Part shown: one piece after another, positions 11,591 to 25,974 of the stretch | How positions within the stretch are numbered: position 1 is the first letter of the stretch | How the letters are laid out: every line of letters starts with the position of its first letter | Translations under genes and position numbers: made by a program | The notes under the pieces: model-generated | Told to the model about the DNA's origin: nothing | Database searches by the model: none | The model's input: the letters and a program-made list of their open reading frames with translations, nothing else | Assembly: GCA_958496175.1 (NCBI GenBank) | Contig: OY292279.1 | Coordinates: 1,054,001 to 1,118,000, forward strand | Length of the DNA: 64,000 nt | From: Sisyra terminalis | Lineage: Eukaryota; Arthropoda; Insecta; Neuroptera; Sisyridae | Direction of reading: 5' to 3'

Positions 11591-14500
11591 TAAAACGGAA
11601 AGTTATAGAGTTGAAAGTCTATGCGAAAAAATTCGACTGAATTTGGGTCATTTCAAGGGGGTGACTTTTCATTATGAGGTCGAGTTTTCTCAACGGATTA
11701 TGAATCCAGGCTATCAATTAAATTATTATATGAAAAAAAATTTGTCCTGTATGCCAAAGGACACCCGCAATACCGTTTTAATGTTTCAAAAAGGACAATT
11801 TTCGAATGCATAAAAAGGATATTAGAGATATTTTGTTTCGCCAAAATGGATTAAAATATTAAAGATTAAATCATCCTTAACTACTATGCAAAAAATTAAA
11901 AGCATTGGTTAACTAGATCCTTGTAAAATTAGAACGGAAAGTTAAGGAGTTGAAAGTCTATGCGAAAAAATTCGACTGATATTGGGTCATTTAAAAAGGG
12001 TGACTTTTCATTATGAGGTCTAGTTTTCTCAACGGATTATGAATCCAGGCTATCAAGTGAGTTATAATATGAAAAAAAATTTGTCCAGTGTTCCAAAGGA
12101 CACCCGCAATATCGTTTCAAAGTTTCAAAAAGGACAATTTTCGAGTGCATAAATAGGATATAAGGGATGATTTGTTTCGCCAAAATTGAGTTGAATATTA
12201 AAGATTAAATCATCCTTAACTACTATGCAAAAAATAAAAAGCATTGGTTAACTAGATCCTTTAAAATTAGAACGGGAAATTAAGGAGTTGAAAGTCTATG
12301 CGAAAAAATTCGACTGATATTGGGTCATTTAAAGGGGGTGACTTTTCATTATGAGGTCTAGTTTTCTCAACGGATTATGAATCCAGGCTATCAAGTGAAT
12401 TATAATGTGAAAATAAATTTGTCCTGTGGGTTACAAGACAATCACAATTCCATTTCAAAGTTTCAAAAAGGACAATTTTCGAGTGCATAAATAGGATATA
12501 AGGGATGATTTGTTTCGCCAAAATTGAGTTGAATATTAAAGATTAAATCATCCTTAACTACTATGCAAAAAATAAAAAGCATTGGTTAACTAGATCCTTG
12601 TAAAATTAGAACGGGAAATTAAGGAGTTGAAAGTCTATGCGAAAAAATTCGACTGATATTGGGTCATTTAAAGGGGGTGACTTTTCATAATAATGTCTCG
12701 TTTTCTCAACGGATTATGAATCCAGGCTATCAAGTGAATTATAATGTGAAAAAAAATTTGTCCTGTGTGCCAAAGGACACCCGCAATATCGTTTCCAAAT
12801 TTCAAAAAGGACAATTTTCGAGTGAATAAAAAGGATATAAGGGATGTTTTGTTTCGCCAAAATGGAGTTGAATATTAAAGATTAAATCATCCTTAACCAT
12901 GGTGCAAAAAATAATAAGCATTGGTTAAGTAGATCCTTGGAAAATTAAAACGAGAAGTTATAGAGTTGAAAGTCTATGCGAAAAAATTCGACTGATATTG
13001 GGTCATTTAAACGGGGCGACTTTTCATTATGAGGTATAGTTTTCTCAACGGATTATGAATCCAGGTTATCAAGTGAAATATAATGCGAAAAAAATTTTGT
13101 CCTGTGGGTTACAAGACAATCACAATTCCATTTCAAAATTTCAAAAAGGACAATTTTCGAGTGTTTAAAAAGGATATAAGGGATGATTTGTTTCGCCAAT
13201 ATTGAGTTGAATATGAAAGATTAAATCATCCTTAACTACTATGCAAAAAATAAAAAGCATTGGTTAACTAGATCATTGTAAAGTTAGAACGGGAAATTAA
13301 GGAGTTGAATGTCTATGCGAAAAAATTCGACTTATATTGGGTCATTTAAAGGGGGTGACATTACATTATGAGGTCTAGTTTTCTCAACGGATTATGAATC
13401 CAGGCTATCAAGTGAATTATAATGTGAAAATAAAAATGTCCTGTGAGTTACAAGACAATCACAATTCCATTTCAAAATTTCAAAAAGGACAATTTTCGAC
13501 TGCATAAAAAGGATAAATGAGATGTTTTTTTTCGCCAAATTTTATAAACTAAATCATCCTTAACCATGGTGCAAAAAATAATAAGCATTAGTTAAGTAGA
13601 TCCGTGGAAAATTAAAACGGGAACTAATAGAGTTGAAAGTCTAGTCGAAAAAATTCGACTGATATTGGGTCTTTTAAAGGGGGTGACTTTTCATTATGAG
13701 GTCTAGTTTTCTCAACGTATTATGAATCCAGGCTATCAAGTGAAATATAATGTAAAAAAAATTTTGTCCTGTGGGTTACAAGACAATCACAATTCCATTT
13801 CGAAATTTCAAAAAGGACAATTTTCGAGAGAATAAAAAGGATATAAGGGATGTTTTGTTTCGCCAAAATTGAATTGAATATTAAAGATTAAATCATCCTT
13901 AACCATGGTGCAAAAAATAAAAAGCATTGGTTAACTTGATCCTTGTAAATTTAGAACGGGAAGTTATAGAGTTTAAAATCTATGCGAGTAAATTCGACTG
14001 ATATTGGGTCATTTAAAGGGGGTGCCTATTCATTATGAGGAATAGTTTTCTCAACGGATTATGAATCCAGGCTATCAAGTGAAATATAACGTAAAAAAAA
14101 TTTTGTCCTGTGGGGTACAAGACAATCACAATTCCTTTTCAAAATTTCAAAAAGGACAATTTTCGAGTGCATAAAAAGGATATAAGGGATTATTTTGTTC
14201 GCCAATATTGAGTTGAATATTAAAGATTACATCATCCTTAACTACTATGCAAAAAATAAAAAGCATTGGTTAACTAGATCCTTGTAAAGTTAGAACGGGA
14301 AATTAAGGAGTTGAAAGTCTATGCGAGAAAATTCGACTGATATTGAGTCATTTCAAGGGGGTGACTTTTCATTATGAGGTCAAGTTTACTCAACGGATTA
14401 TGAATCCAGGCTATCGAGTGAACTATAATGTGAAAAATTTTTTGTCCTGTATGCCAAAGGACACCCGCAATACCGTTTTAAGTTTCAAAAAGGACAATTT

Positions 14501-15032
14501 TCGAGTGCATTAAAAGGATATAAGAGATATCTTGTTTCGCCAAAATAGAGTAGAATATTAAAGATTAAATCATCCTTAACTACTATGCAAAAAATAAAAA
14601 GCATTGGTTAAGTAGATCTTTGTAAAATTAGAACGAGATATTAAGGAGTTGAAAGTCTATGCGAGAAAATTCGACTGATATTGGGTCATTTAAAGGGGGT
14701 GACTTTTCATTATGAGGTATAGTTTCCTCAACGGATTATGAATCCAGGCTATCGAGTGAACTATAATGTGAAAAAAGTTTTGTCCTGTATGCCAAAGGAA
14801 ACCCGCAATACCGTTTTTTTATAAATTTAAAAAAGGACAATTTTCTAGTGCATTAAAAGGATATAAGAGATATTTTGTTTCGCCAAAATGGAGTAAAATA
14901 TTAAAGATTAGATCATCCTTAACTACTATGCAAAAAATAAAAAGCATTGGTTATGTAGATCCTTGTAAAATTAGAACGGGAAGTTAAGGAGTTTAAAGTC
15001 TATGCGAGAAAATTCGACTGATATTGAGTCAT
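11591..15032 (+). repeat. 339-bp satellite array, plus-oriented, between cassette A and the inversion
   Basis: About ten monomers, visibly less uniform than those at 1-10199. Several carry the type II block (gccaaaggacacccgcaata) at about 11754, 12095, 12769, 14453 and 14790. Local oddities include the tttttttataaattt stretch near 14814 and the shortened monomer near 13535. No gene is seen. Confidence 0.94.
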
Positions 15033-15117
15033 GAAAAGTCACCCCCTTTAAATGACCCAATATCAGTCGAATTTTCTCGCATAGACTATAAACTCCTTAA
15101 CTTCCCGTTCTAATTTT
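14967..15117. other. Inversion junction with long near-perfect inverted repeat
   Basis: Plus-oriented satellite runs to gagtcat ending at 15032. Minus-oriented satellite starts at atgaaaagtc, so the two sides share only the bases at 15031-15032. The stem pairs 15032 backward with 15052 forward around a 19-nt loop (15033-15051). About 66 bp pair with two mismatches before the arms diverge. It is the only orientation switch seen in the window. Confidence 0.92.
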
Positions 15118-18100
15118 TCAGGGATCTAGTTAACCAATGCTTTTTTTTTTTTGCATAGTAGTTAAGGATGATTTAATCTTTAATATTCAACTCAATATTG
15201 GCGAAACAAATTATCCCTTATATCCTATTCACACACTCGAAAATTGTCCTTTTTGAAATTTTGAAAAGGAATTGTGATTGTCTGGTACCCCACAGGACAA
15301 AATTTTTTTTACATTATATTTCACTTGATAGCCTGGATTTATAATCCGTTGAGAAAACTATTCCTCATAATGAATAGGCACCCCCTTTAAATGACCCAAT
15401 ATCAGTCGAATTTACTCGCATATACTTTAAACTCTATAACTTCCCGTTCTAATTTTACAAGGATCAAGTTAACCAATGCTTTTTATTTTTTGCATAGTAG
15501 TTAAGAATGATTTAATCTTTAATATTCAAGTCAATTTTGGCGGAACAAATCATCCCTTATATCCTTTTTATGCACTCGAAAATTGCCCTTTTTGAAACTT
15601 TGAGACGATATTGCGGGTGTCCTTTGGAACACAGGACAAAATTTTTTTCACATTATTATTCACTTGATAGCCTGGATTCATAATCCGTTGAGAAAACTAG
15701 ATCTCATAATGAAAAGTCACCCCCTTTAAATGACCCAATATCAGTAGAATTTTTTCGCATAGACTTTCAACTCCTTAAATTTCCGTTCTAATTTTACAAG
15801 GATCTAGTTAACCAATGCTTTTAATTTTTTGCTTAGTAGTTAAGGATGATTTAATCTTTAATATTCAACTCAGTAATGGCGAAACAAATCATCCCTTATA
15901 TCCTTTTTATGCACTCGAAAATTGTCCTTCTTGAAATTTTGAAATGGAATTGTGATTGTCTTGTAACCCACAGGACTAATTTATTTTCACATTATAATTC
16001 ACTTGATAGCCTGGATTCATAGTCCTTTGAGAAACCTAGACCTCATAATGAAAAGTCACCCCCTTTAAATGACCCAATATCAGTCGAATTTTTTCGCATA
16101 GACTTTCAACTCCTTAATTTCCCGTTCTAATTTTTCAGGGATTTAGTTAACCAATGCTTTTAATTTTTTGCATAGTAGTTATGAATGATTTAATCTTTAA
16201 TATTCAACTCAATAATGGCGAAACAAATCATCCCTTATATCCTTTTTATGCACTCGAAAATTGTCCTTTTTGAAATTTTGAAATGGAATTGTGATTGTCT
16301 TGTACCCCACAGGAAAAAATTTTTTTTACATTATATTTCACTTGATAGCCTGGATTCATAATCCGTTGAGAAAACTATACCTCATAATGAATAGGCACCC
16401 CCTTTAAATGACCCAATATCAGTCGAATTTTCTCGCATAGACTTTAAACTCCTTAACTTCCCGTTCTAACTTTACAAGGATCTAGTTAACCAATGCTTTT
16501 TATTTTTTGCATAGTAGTTAAGGATGATTTAATCTTTAATATTCATCTCGAAATTGGCGAAGCAAATTATCCCTTATATCCTTTTTATGCACTCGAAAAT
16601 TGTCCTTTTTGAAATTTTGAAATGAAATTGTGATTGTCTTGTAACCCACAGGACAAATTTATTTTCACATTATAATTCACTTGATAGCCTGGATTCATAA
16701 TCCGTTGTGAAAACTATACCTCATAATGAATAGGCACCCCCTTTAAATGACCCAATATCAGTCGAATTTACTCGCATAGACTTTAAACTCTATAACTTCC
16801 CGTTCTAATTTTACAAGGATCTAGTTAACCAATGCTTTTTATTTTTTGCATAGTAGTTAAGGATGATTTAATCTTTAATATTCTATTCCATTTTGGCGAA
16901 ACAAAATATCTCTTATATCCTTTTTATGCACTCGAAAATTGTCCTTTTTGAAATTTTGAAATGAAATTGTGATTGTCTTGTAACCCACAGGACAAATTTA
17001 TTTTCACATTATAATTCACTTGATAGCCTGGATTCATAATCCGTTGTGAAAACTAGACCTCATAATGAAAAGTCAACCCCTTTAAATGACCCAATATCAG
17101 TCGAATTTTTTCGCATAGACTTTCAACTCCTTAACTTCCCGTTCTAATTTTACTAGGATCTTGTAAACCAATGCTTTTTCTTTTTTGCATAGTAGTTATG
17201 AATGATTTAATCTTTAATATTCAACTCAATAATGGCGAAACAAATCATCCCTTATATACTTTTTATGCACTCGAAAATTGTCCTTTTTGAAATTTTGAAA
17301 TGGAATTGTGATTGTCTTGTACCCCACAGGAAAAAATTTTTTTTACATTATATTTCACTTGATAGCCTGGATTCATAATCCGTTGAGAAAACTATACCTC
17401 ATAATGAATAGGCACCCCCTTTAAATGACCCAATATCAGTCGAATTTTCTCGCATAGACTTTAAACTCCTTAACTTCCCGTTCTAACTTTACAAGGATCT
17501 AGTTAACCAATGCTTTTAATTTTTTGAATAGTAGTTAAGGATGATTTTATTCTTTAATATTCAACTCGATATTGGCGAAACAAATCATCCCTTATATCCT
17601 TTTTATGCACTCGAAAATTGTCCTTTTTGAAATTTTTGAAATGGAATTGTGATTGTCTTGTAACCCACAGGACAAATTTATTTTCTCATTATAATTCACT
17701 TGATAGCCTGGATTCATAATCCGTTGTGAAAACTAGACCTCATAATGAAAAGTCAACCCCTTTAAATGACCCAATATCAGTCGAATTTTTTCGCATAGAC
17801 TTTCAACTCCTTAACTTCCCGTTCTAATTTTACAAGGATCTTGTAAACCAATGCTTTTTATTTTTTGCATAGTAGTTAAGGATGATTTATTCTTTAATAT
17901 TCAATTCAATTTTGGCGAAACCAATCATCCCTTATATCCTTTTTATGCACTCGAAAATTGTCCTTTTTGAAATTTTGAAATGGAATTGTGATTGTCTTGT
18001 AACCCACAGGACAAAATTTTTTTCATATTATAATTCACTTGATAGCCTGGATTCATAATCAGTTGAGAAAACTAAACCTCATATTGAAAAGTCGCCCCCT

Positions 18101-21100
18101 TTAAATGACCCAATATCAGTCGAATTTTTTCGCATAGACTTTCAACTCCTTAACCTCCCGTTCTAATTTTACAAGGATCTAGTTAACCAATGCTTTATAT
18201 TTTTTGCATAGTAGTTAAGAATGATTTAATCTTTAATATTCAATTCAATTTTGGCGAAGCAAATCATCCCTTATATACTTTTTATGCACTCGAAAATTGT
18301 CCTTTTTGAAATTTTGAAATGGAAATGTGATTGTCTTGTACCCCACAGGACAAAATTTTTTTTACATTATATTTCACTTGATAGCCTGGATTCATAATCC
18401 GTTGAGAAAACTATACCTCATAATGAATAGGCACCCCCTTTAAATGACCCAATATCAGTCGAATTTACTCGCATAGACTTTAAACTCTATAACTTCCCGT
18501 TCTAATTTTACAAGGATCTAGTTAACCAATGCTTTTTATTTTTTGCGTAGTAGTTAAGGATGATTTATTCTTTAATATTCAATTCAATTTTGGCGAAACC
18601 AATCATCCCTTATATCCTTTTTATGCACTCGATATTTGTCCTTTTCGAAATTTTGAAATGGAATTGTGATTGTCTTGTAACCCACAGGACAAATTTATTT
18701 TCACATTATAATTCACTTGATAGCCTGGATTCATAATCCGTTGTGAAAACTAGACCTCATAATGAAAAGTCAACCCCTTTAAATGACCCAATATCAGTCG
18801 AATTTTTTCGCATAGACTTTCAACTCCTTAACTTCCCGTTCTAATTTTACAAGGATCTAGTTAACCAATGCTTTTTATTTTTTGCATAGTAGTTAAGGAT
18901 GATTTAATCTTTAATATTCTACTCCATTTTGGCGAAACAAAATATCTCTTATATCCTTTTTATGCACTCGAAAATTGTCCTTTTTGAAATTTTGAAATGG
19001 AATTGTGATTGTCTTGTAACCCACAGGACAAATTTATTTTCACATTATAATTCACTTGATAGCCTGGATTCATAATCCGTTGTGAAAACTAGACCTCATA
19101 ATGAAAAGTCAACCCCTTTAAATGACCCAATATCAGTCGAATTTTTTCGCATAGACTTTCAACTCCTTAACTTCCCGTTCTAATTTTACAAGGATCTAGT
19201 TAACCAATGCTTTTTATTTTTTGCATAGTAGTTAAGAATGATTTAATCTTTAATATTCAATTCAATTTTGGCGAAGCAAATCATCCCTTATATCCTTTTT
19301 ATGCACTCGAAAATTGTCCTTTTTGAAATTTTGAAATGGAAATGTGATTGTCTTGTACCCCACAGGACAAAATTTTTTTTACATTATATTTCACTTGATA
19401 GCCTGGATTCATAATCCGTTGAGAAAACTATACCTCATAATGAATAGGCACCCCCTTTAAATGACCCAATATCAGTCGAATTTACTCGCATAGACTTTAA
19501 AATCTATAATTTCCCGTTCTAATTTTACAAGGATCTAGTTAACCAATGCTTTTTATTTTTTGCATAGTAGTTAAGGATGATTTATTCTTTAATATTCAAT
19601 TCAATTTTGGCGAAAATAATCATCCCTTATATCCTTTTTATGCACTCGAAAATTGTCCTTTTTGAAATTTTGAAATGGAATTGTGATTGTCTTGTAACCC
19701 ACAGGACAAATTTATTTTCACATTATAATTCACTTGATAGCCTGGATTCATAATCAGTTGAGAAAACTAAACCTCATAATGAAAAGTCACCCCCTTTAAA
19801 TAACCCAATATCAGTCGAATTTTTTCGCATAGACTTTCAACTCCTTAACTTCCCGTTCTAATTTTACAAGGATCTAGTTAACCAATGCTTTTTATTTTTT
19901 GCATAGTAGTTAAGGATGATTTAATCTTTAATATTCTACTCCATTTTGGCGAAACAAAATATCTCTTATATCCTTTTTATGCACTCGAAAATTGTCCTTT
20001 TTGAAATTTTGAAATGGAATTGTGATTGTCTTGTAACCCACAGGACAAATTTATTTTCACATTATAATTCACTTGATAGCCTGGATTCATAATCCGTTGT
20101 GAAAACTAGACCTCATAATGAAAAGTCAACCCCTTTAAATGACCCAATATCAGTCGAATTTTTTCGCATAGACTTTCAACTCCTTAACTTCCCGTTCTAA
20201 TTTTACAAGGATCTTGTAAACCAATGCTTTTTCTTTTTTGCATAGTAGTTATGAATGATTTAATCTTTAATATTCAACTCAATAATGGCGAAGCAAATCA
20301 TCCCTTATATCCTTTTTATGCACTCGAAAATTGTCCTTTTTGAAATTTTGAAATGGAATTGTGATTGTCTTGTACCCCACAGGACAAAATTTTTTTTACA
20401 TTATATTTCACTTGATAGCCTGGATTCATAATCCGTTGAGAAAACTATACATCATAATGAATAGGCACCCCCTTTAAATGACCCAATATCAGTCGAATTT
20501 ACTCGCATAGACTTTAAACTCTATAATTTCCCGTTCTAATTTTACAAAGATCTAGTTAACCAATGCTTTTTATTTTTTGCATAGTAGTTAAGGATGATTT
20601 ATTCTTTAATATTCAATTCAATTTTGGCGAAACCAATCATCCCTTATATCCTTTTTATGCACTCGAAAATTGTCCTTTTTGAAATTTTGAAATGGAATTG
20701 TGATTGTCTTGTAACCCACAGGACAAATTTATTTTCACATTATAATTCACTTGATAGCCTGGATTCATAATCAGTTGAGAAAACTAAACCTCATAATGAA
20801 AAGTCACCCCCTTTAAATGACCCAATATCAGTCGAATTTTTTCGCATAGACTTTCAACTCCTTAAATTCCCGTTCTAATTTTACAAGGATCTAGTTAACC
20901 AATGCTTTTTATTTTTGGCATAGTAGTTAAGGATGATTTATTCTTTAATATTCAATTCAATTTTGGCGAAACCAATCATCCCTTATATCCTTTTTATGCA
21001 CTCGAAAATTGTCCTTTTTGAAAATTTGATATCATATTGCGGGTGTCCTTTGGGACACAGGACAAAATTTTTTTCATATTATAATTCACTTGATAGCCTG

Positions 21101-21841
21101 GATTCATAATCAGTTGAGAAAACTTAACCTCATATTGAAAAGTCGCCCCCTTTAAATGACTCAATATCAGTCGAATTTTCTCGCATAGACTTTCAACTCC
21201 TTAACTTCCTGTTCTAATTTTACAAAGATCTACTTAACCAATGCTTTTTATTTTTTGCATAGTAGTTAAGGATGATTTAATCTTTAATATTCTACTCCAT
21301 TTTGGCGAAACAAAATATCACTTATATCCTTTTTATGCATTCGAAAATTGTCCTTTTTGAAATTTTAAAACGGTATTGCGGGTGTCCTTTGGCATACAGG
21401 TCAAATTTTTTTTCATATAATAATTTAATTGATAGCCTGGATTCATAATCCGTTGAGAAAACTCGACCTCATAATGAAAAGTCACCCCCTTTAAATGACC
21501 CAAATTCAGTTGAATTTTTTCGCATAGACTTTAAACTCCTTAACTTCCCGTTCTAATTTTACAAGGATCTAGTTAAACAATGCTTTATATTTTTTGCATA
21601 GTAGTTAAGGATGATTTAATCTTTAATATTCAATTCAATATTGGCGAAACAAATCATCCCGTATATCCTTTTTATGCACTCGAAAATTGTCCTTTTTGAA
21701 ATTTTGAAATGGAATTGTGAATGTCTTGTAACCCCACAGGACAAATTTATTTTCACATTATAATTCACTTGATAGCCTGGATTCAAATTCCGATGTGAAA
21801 ACTAGACCTCATAATGAAAAGTCGCCCCCATTAAATGACCC

Positions 21842-23537
21842 AATATCAGTCGAATTTTTTCGCATAGACTTTCAACTCCTTAACCTCCCGTTCTAATTTT
21901 ACAAGGATCTAGTTAACCAATGCTTTATATTTTTTGCATAGTAGTTAAGGATGATTTAATCTTTAATATTCAATTCAATTTTGGCGAAGCAAATCATCCC
22001 TTATATCCTTTTCATGCACTCGAAAAAAGTCCTTTTTGAAATTTTGAAATGGAATTGTGATTGTCTTGTAAGCCACAGGACAAATTTATTTTCACATTAT
22101 AAATCACTTGATAGCCTGGATTCATAATCCGTTGTGAACACTAGACCTCATAATGAAAAGTCACCCCCTTTAAATGACCCAATATCAGTCGAATTTTTTC
22201 GCATAGACTTTCAACTCCTTAACTTCCCGTTCTAATTTTACAAGGATCTAGTTAACCAATGCTTTTAATTTTTTGCATAGTAGTTAAGGATGATTTATTC
22301 TTAAATATTCAATTCAATTTTGGCGAAACCAATCATCCCTTATATCCTTTTTATGCACTCGATAATTGTCCTTTTTGAAATTTTGAAATGGAATTGTGAT
22401 TGTCTTGTAACCCACAGGACAAATTTATTTTCACATTATAATTCATTTGATAGCCTGGATTCATAATCAGTTGAGAAAACTAAACCTCATAATGAAAAGT
22501 CACCCCCTTTAAATGACCCAATATCAGTCGAATTTTTTCGCATAGACATTCAACTCCGTAACTTCCCGTTCTAATTTTACAAGGATCTAGTTAACCAATG
22601 CTTTTAATTTTTTGCATAGTAGTTAAGGATGATTTAATCTTTAATATTCAACTCAATTTTGGCGAAACAAATCATCCCTTATATCCTTTTTATGCACTCG
22701 AAAATTGTCCTTTTTGAAATTTTGAAATGGAATTGTGATTGTCTTCTAACCCACAGGTCAAAATTTTTTTCACATTATAATTCACTTAATAGCCTGGATT
22801 CCTAGTCCTTTGAGAAAACTAGACCTCATAATGAAAAGTCACCCCCTTTAAATGACCCAATATCAGTCGAATTTTTTCGCATAGACTTTCAACTCCTTAA
22901 CTTCCCGTTCTAATTTTTCAGGGATCTAGTTAACCAATGCTTTTTCTTTTTTGCATAGTAGTTATGGATGATTTAATCTTTAAAATTAAACTCAATAATG
23001 GCGAAACAATTCATCCCTTATATCCTTTTTATGCACTCGAAAATTGTCCTTTTTGAAATTTTGAAATGGAATTGTTATTGTCTTGTAACCCACAGGACTA
23101 ATTTATTTTCACATTATAATTCACTTGATAGCCTGGATTCATAGTATTTTGAGAAAACTAGACCTCATAATGAAAAGTCACCCTTTTTAAATGACCCAAT
23201 ATCAGTCGAATTTTTTCGCATAGACTTTCAACTCCTTAACTTTCCGTTCTAATTTTACAAGGATCTAGTTAACCAATGCTTTTAATTTTTTGCATAGTAG
23301 TTAAGGATGATTTAATCTTTAATATTTTAATCCATTTTGGCGAAACAAAATATCTCTAATATCCTTTTTATGCATTCGAAAATTGTCCTTTTTGAAACAT
23401 TAAAACGGTATTGCGGGTGTCCTTTGGCATACAGGACAAATTTTTTTTCATATAATAATTTAATTGATAGCCTGGATTCATAATCCGTTGAGAAAACTAG
23501 ACCTTATAATGAAAAGTCACCCCCCTTTAAATTACCC
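21842..23537 (-). repeat. Five-monomer higher-order repeat, copy 1 (1696 bp)
   Basis: Matches the next 1696 bp. Shared rare variants include cgaaaaaagtcc (22021 and 23717), cacttgatagcctggattcctagtc, the catagtattttgag monomer, and accttataatgaaaagtc (about 23501 and 25197). Differences by eye include cacttaatag near 22785 against cacttgatag near 24481. The edges lie in a segment shared by all monomers. Confidence 0.83.
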
Positions 23538-25233
23538 AATATCAGTCGAATTTTTTCGCATAGACTTTCAACTCCTTAACCTCCCGTTCTAATTTTACAA
23601 GGATCTAGTTAACCAATGCTTTATATTTTTTGCATAGTAGTTAAGGATGATTTAATCTTTAATATTCAATTCAATTTTGGCGAAGCAAATCATCCCTTAT
23701 ATCCTTTTCATGCACTCGAAAAAAGTCCTTTTTGAAATTTTGAAATGGAATTGTGATTGTCTTGTAAGCCACAGGACAAATTTATTTTCACATTATAAAT
23801 CACTTGATAGCCTGGATTCATAATCCGTTGTGAACACTAGACCTCATAATGAAAAGTCACCCCCTTTAAATGACCCAATATCAGTCGAATTTTTTCGCAT
23901 AGACTTTCAACTCCTTAACTTCCCGTTCTAATTTTACAAGGATCTAGTTAACCAATGCTTTTAATTTTTTGCATAGTAGTTAAGGATGATTTATTCTTAA
24001 ATATTCAATTCAATTTTGGCGAAACCAATCATCCCTTATATCCTTTTTATGCACTCGATAATTGTCCTTTTTGAAATTTTGAAATGGAATTGTGATTGTC
24101 TTGTAACCCACAGGACAAATTTATTTTCACATTATAATTCATTTGATAGCCTGGATTCATAATCAGTTGAGAAAACTAAACCTCATAATGAAAAGTCACC
24201 CCCTTTAAGTGACCCAATATCAGTCGAATTTTTTCGCATAGACATTCAACTCCGTAACTTCCCGTTCTAATTTTACAAGGATCTAGTTAACCAATGCTTT
24301 TAATTTTTTGCATAGTAGTTAAGGATGATTTAATCTTTAATATTCAACTCAATTTTGGCGAAACAAATCATCCCTTATATCCTTTTTATGCACTCGAAAA
24401 TTGTCCTTTTTGAAATTTTGAAATGGAATTGTGATTGTCTTCTAACCCACAGGTCAAAATTTTTTTCACATTATAATTCACTTGATAGCCTGGATTCCTA
24501 GTCCTTTGAGAAAACTAGACCTCATAATGAAAAGTCACCCCCTTTAAATGACCCAATATCAGTCGAATTTTTTCGCATAGACTTTCAACTCCTTAACTTC
24601 CCGTTCTAATTTTTCAGGGATCTAGTTAACCAATGCTTTTTCTTTTTGGCATAGTAGTTATGGATGATTTAATCTTTAAAATTAAACTCAATAATGGCGA
24701 AACAATTCATCCCTTATATCCTTTTTATGCACTCGAAAATTGTCCTTTTTGAAATTTTGAAATGGAATTGTGATTGTCTTGTAACCCACAGAACTAATTT
24801 ATTTTCACATTATAATTCACTTGATAGCCTGGATTCATAGTATTTTGAGAAAACTAGACCTCATAATGAAAAGTCACCCTTTTTAAATGACCCAATATCA
24901 GTCGAATTTTTTCGCATAGACTTTCAACTCCTTAACTTTCCGTTCTAATTTTACAAAGATCTAGTTAACCAATGCTTTTAATTTTTTGCATAGTAGTTAA
25001 GGATGATTTAATCTTTAATATTTTAATCCATTTTGGCGAAACAAAATATCTCTAATATCCTTTTTATGCATTCGAAAATTGTCCTTTTTGAAACATTAAA
25101 ACGGTATTGCGGGTGTCCTTTGGCATACAGGACAAATTTTTTTTCATATAATAATTTAATTGATAGCCTGGATTCATAATCCGTTGAGAAAACTAGACCT
25201 TATAATGAAAAGTCACCCCCCTTTAAATTACCC
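23538..25233 (-). repeat. Five-monomer higher-order repeat, copy 2 (1696 bp)
   Basis: Second copy of the 1696-bp unit, ending just before the monomers that border cassette B. The copies part at about 25277, where cttcccgttctaac replaces cctcccgttctaat. Scattered substitutions show that it is not a literal repeat of the first copy; one example is ttaagtgaccc near 24206 against ttaaatgaccc in copy 1. Confidence 0.83.
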
Positions 25234-25974
25234 AATATCAGTCGAATTTTTTCGCATAGACTTTCAACTCCTTAACTTCCCGTTCTAACTTTAAAAGGAT
25301 CTAGTTAACCAATGCTTTTTATTTTTTGCATAGTAGTTAAGGATGATTTAATCTTTAATATTCAACTCAATTTTGGCGAAACAAATCATCCCTTATATCC
25401 TATTTATGCTCTCGAAAATTGTCCTTTTTAAAACTTTGAAACGATATTGCGGGTGTCCTTTGGAACACTGGACAAATTTTTTTTCATATTATAACTCACT
25501 TGATAGCCTGAATTCATAATCCGTTGAGAAAACTAGACCTTATAATGAAAAGTCACCCCCCTTTAAATTACCCAATATCAGTCGAATTTTTTCGCATAGA
25601 CTTTCAACTCCTTAACTTCCCGTTCTAATTTTACAAGGATCTTGTTAACCAATGCTTTTTATTTTTTGCATAGTAGTTAAGGATGATTTAATCTTTAATA
25701 TTCTACTCCATTTTGGCGAAACAAAATATCTCCTTTATCCTTTTTATGCTTTCGAAAATTGTCCTTTTTGAAGCTTTAAAACGGTATTGCGGGTGTCCTT
25801 TGGCATACAGGACAAATTTTTTTTCACATAATAATTTAATTGATAGCCTGGATTCATAATCCGTTGAGAAAACTCGACCTCATAATGAAAAGTCACCCCC
25901 TTGAAATGACCCAAATTCAGTCGAATTTTTTCGCATAGACTTTCAACTCTATAACTTTCCGTTTTAATTTTCCA

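Larger units (their letters stand above)
15033..25974 (-). repeat. 339-bp satellite array, minus-oriented, inversion point to cassette B
   Basis: About 32 monomers read as the reverse complement (ggatctagttaaccaatgc). Variants alternate, including ccacaggacaaatttattttcac against ccacaggacaaaatttttttcac, and cataatgaataggcacccc against cataatgaaaagtcacccc. Type II blocks (gcgggtgtcctttgg) sit at about 15612, 21038, 21378, 23414, 25107, 25449 and 25789. They are concentrated towards cassette B. No gene is seen. Confidence 0.95.
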
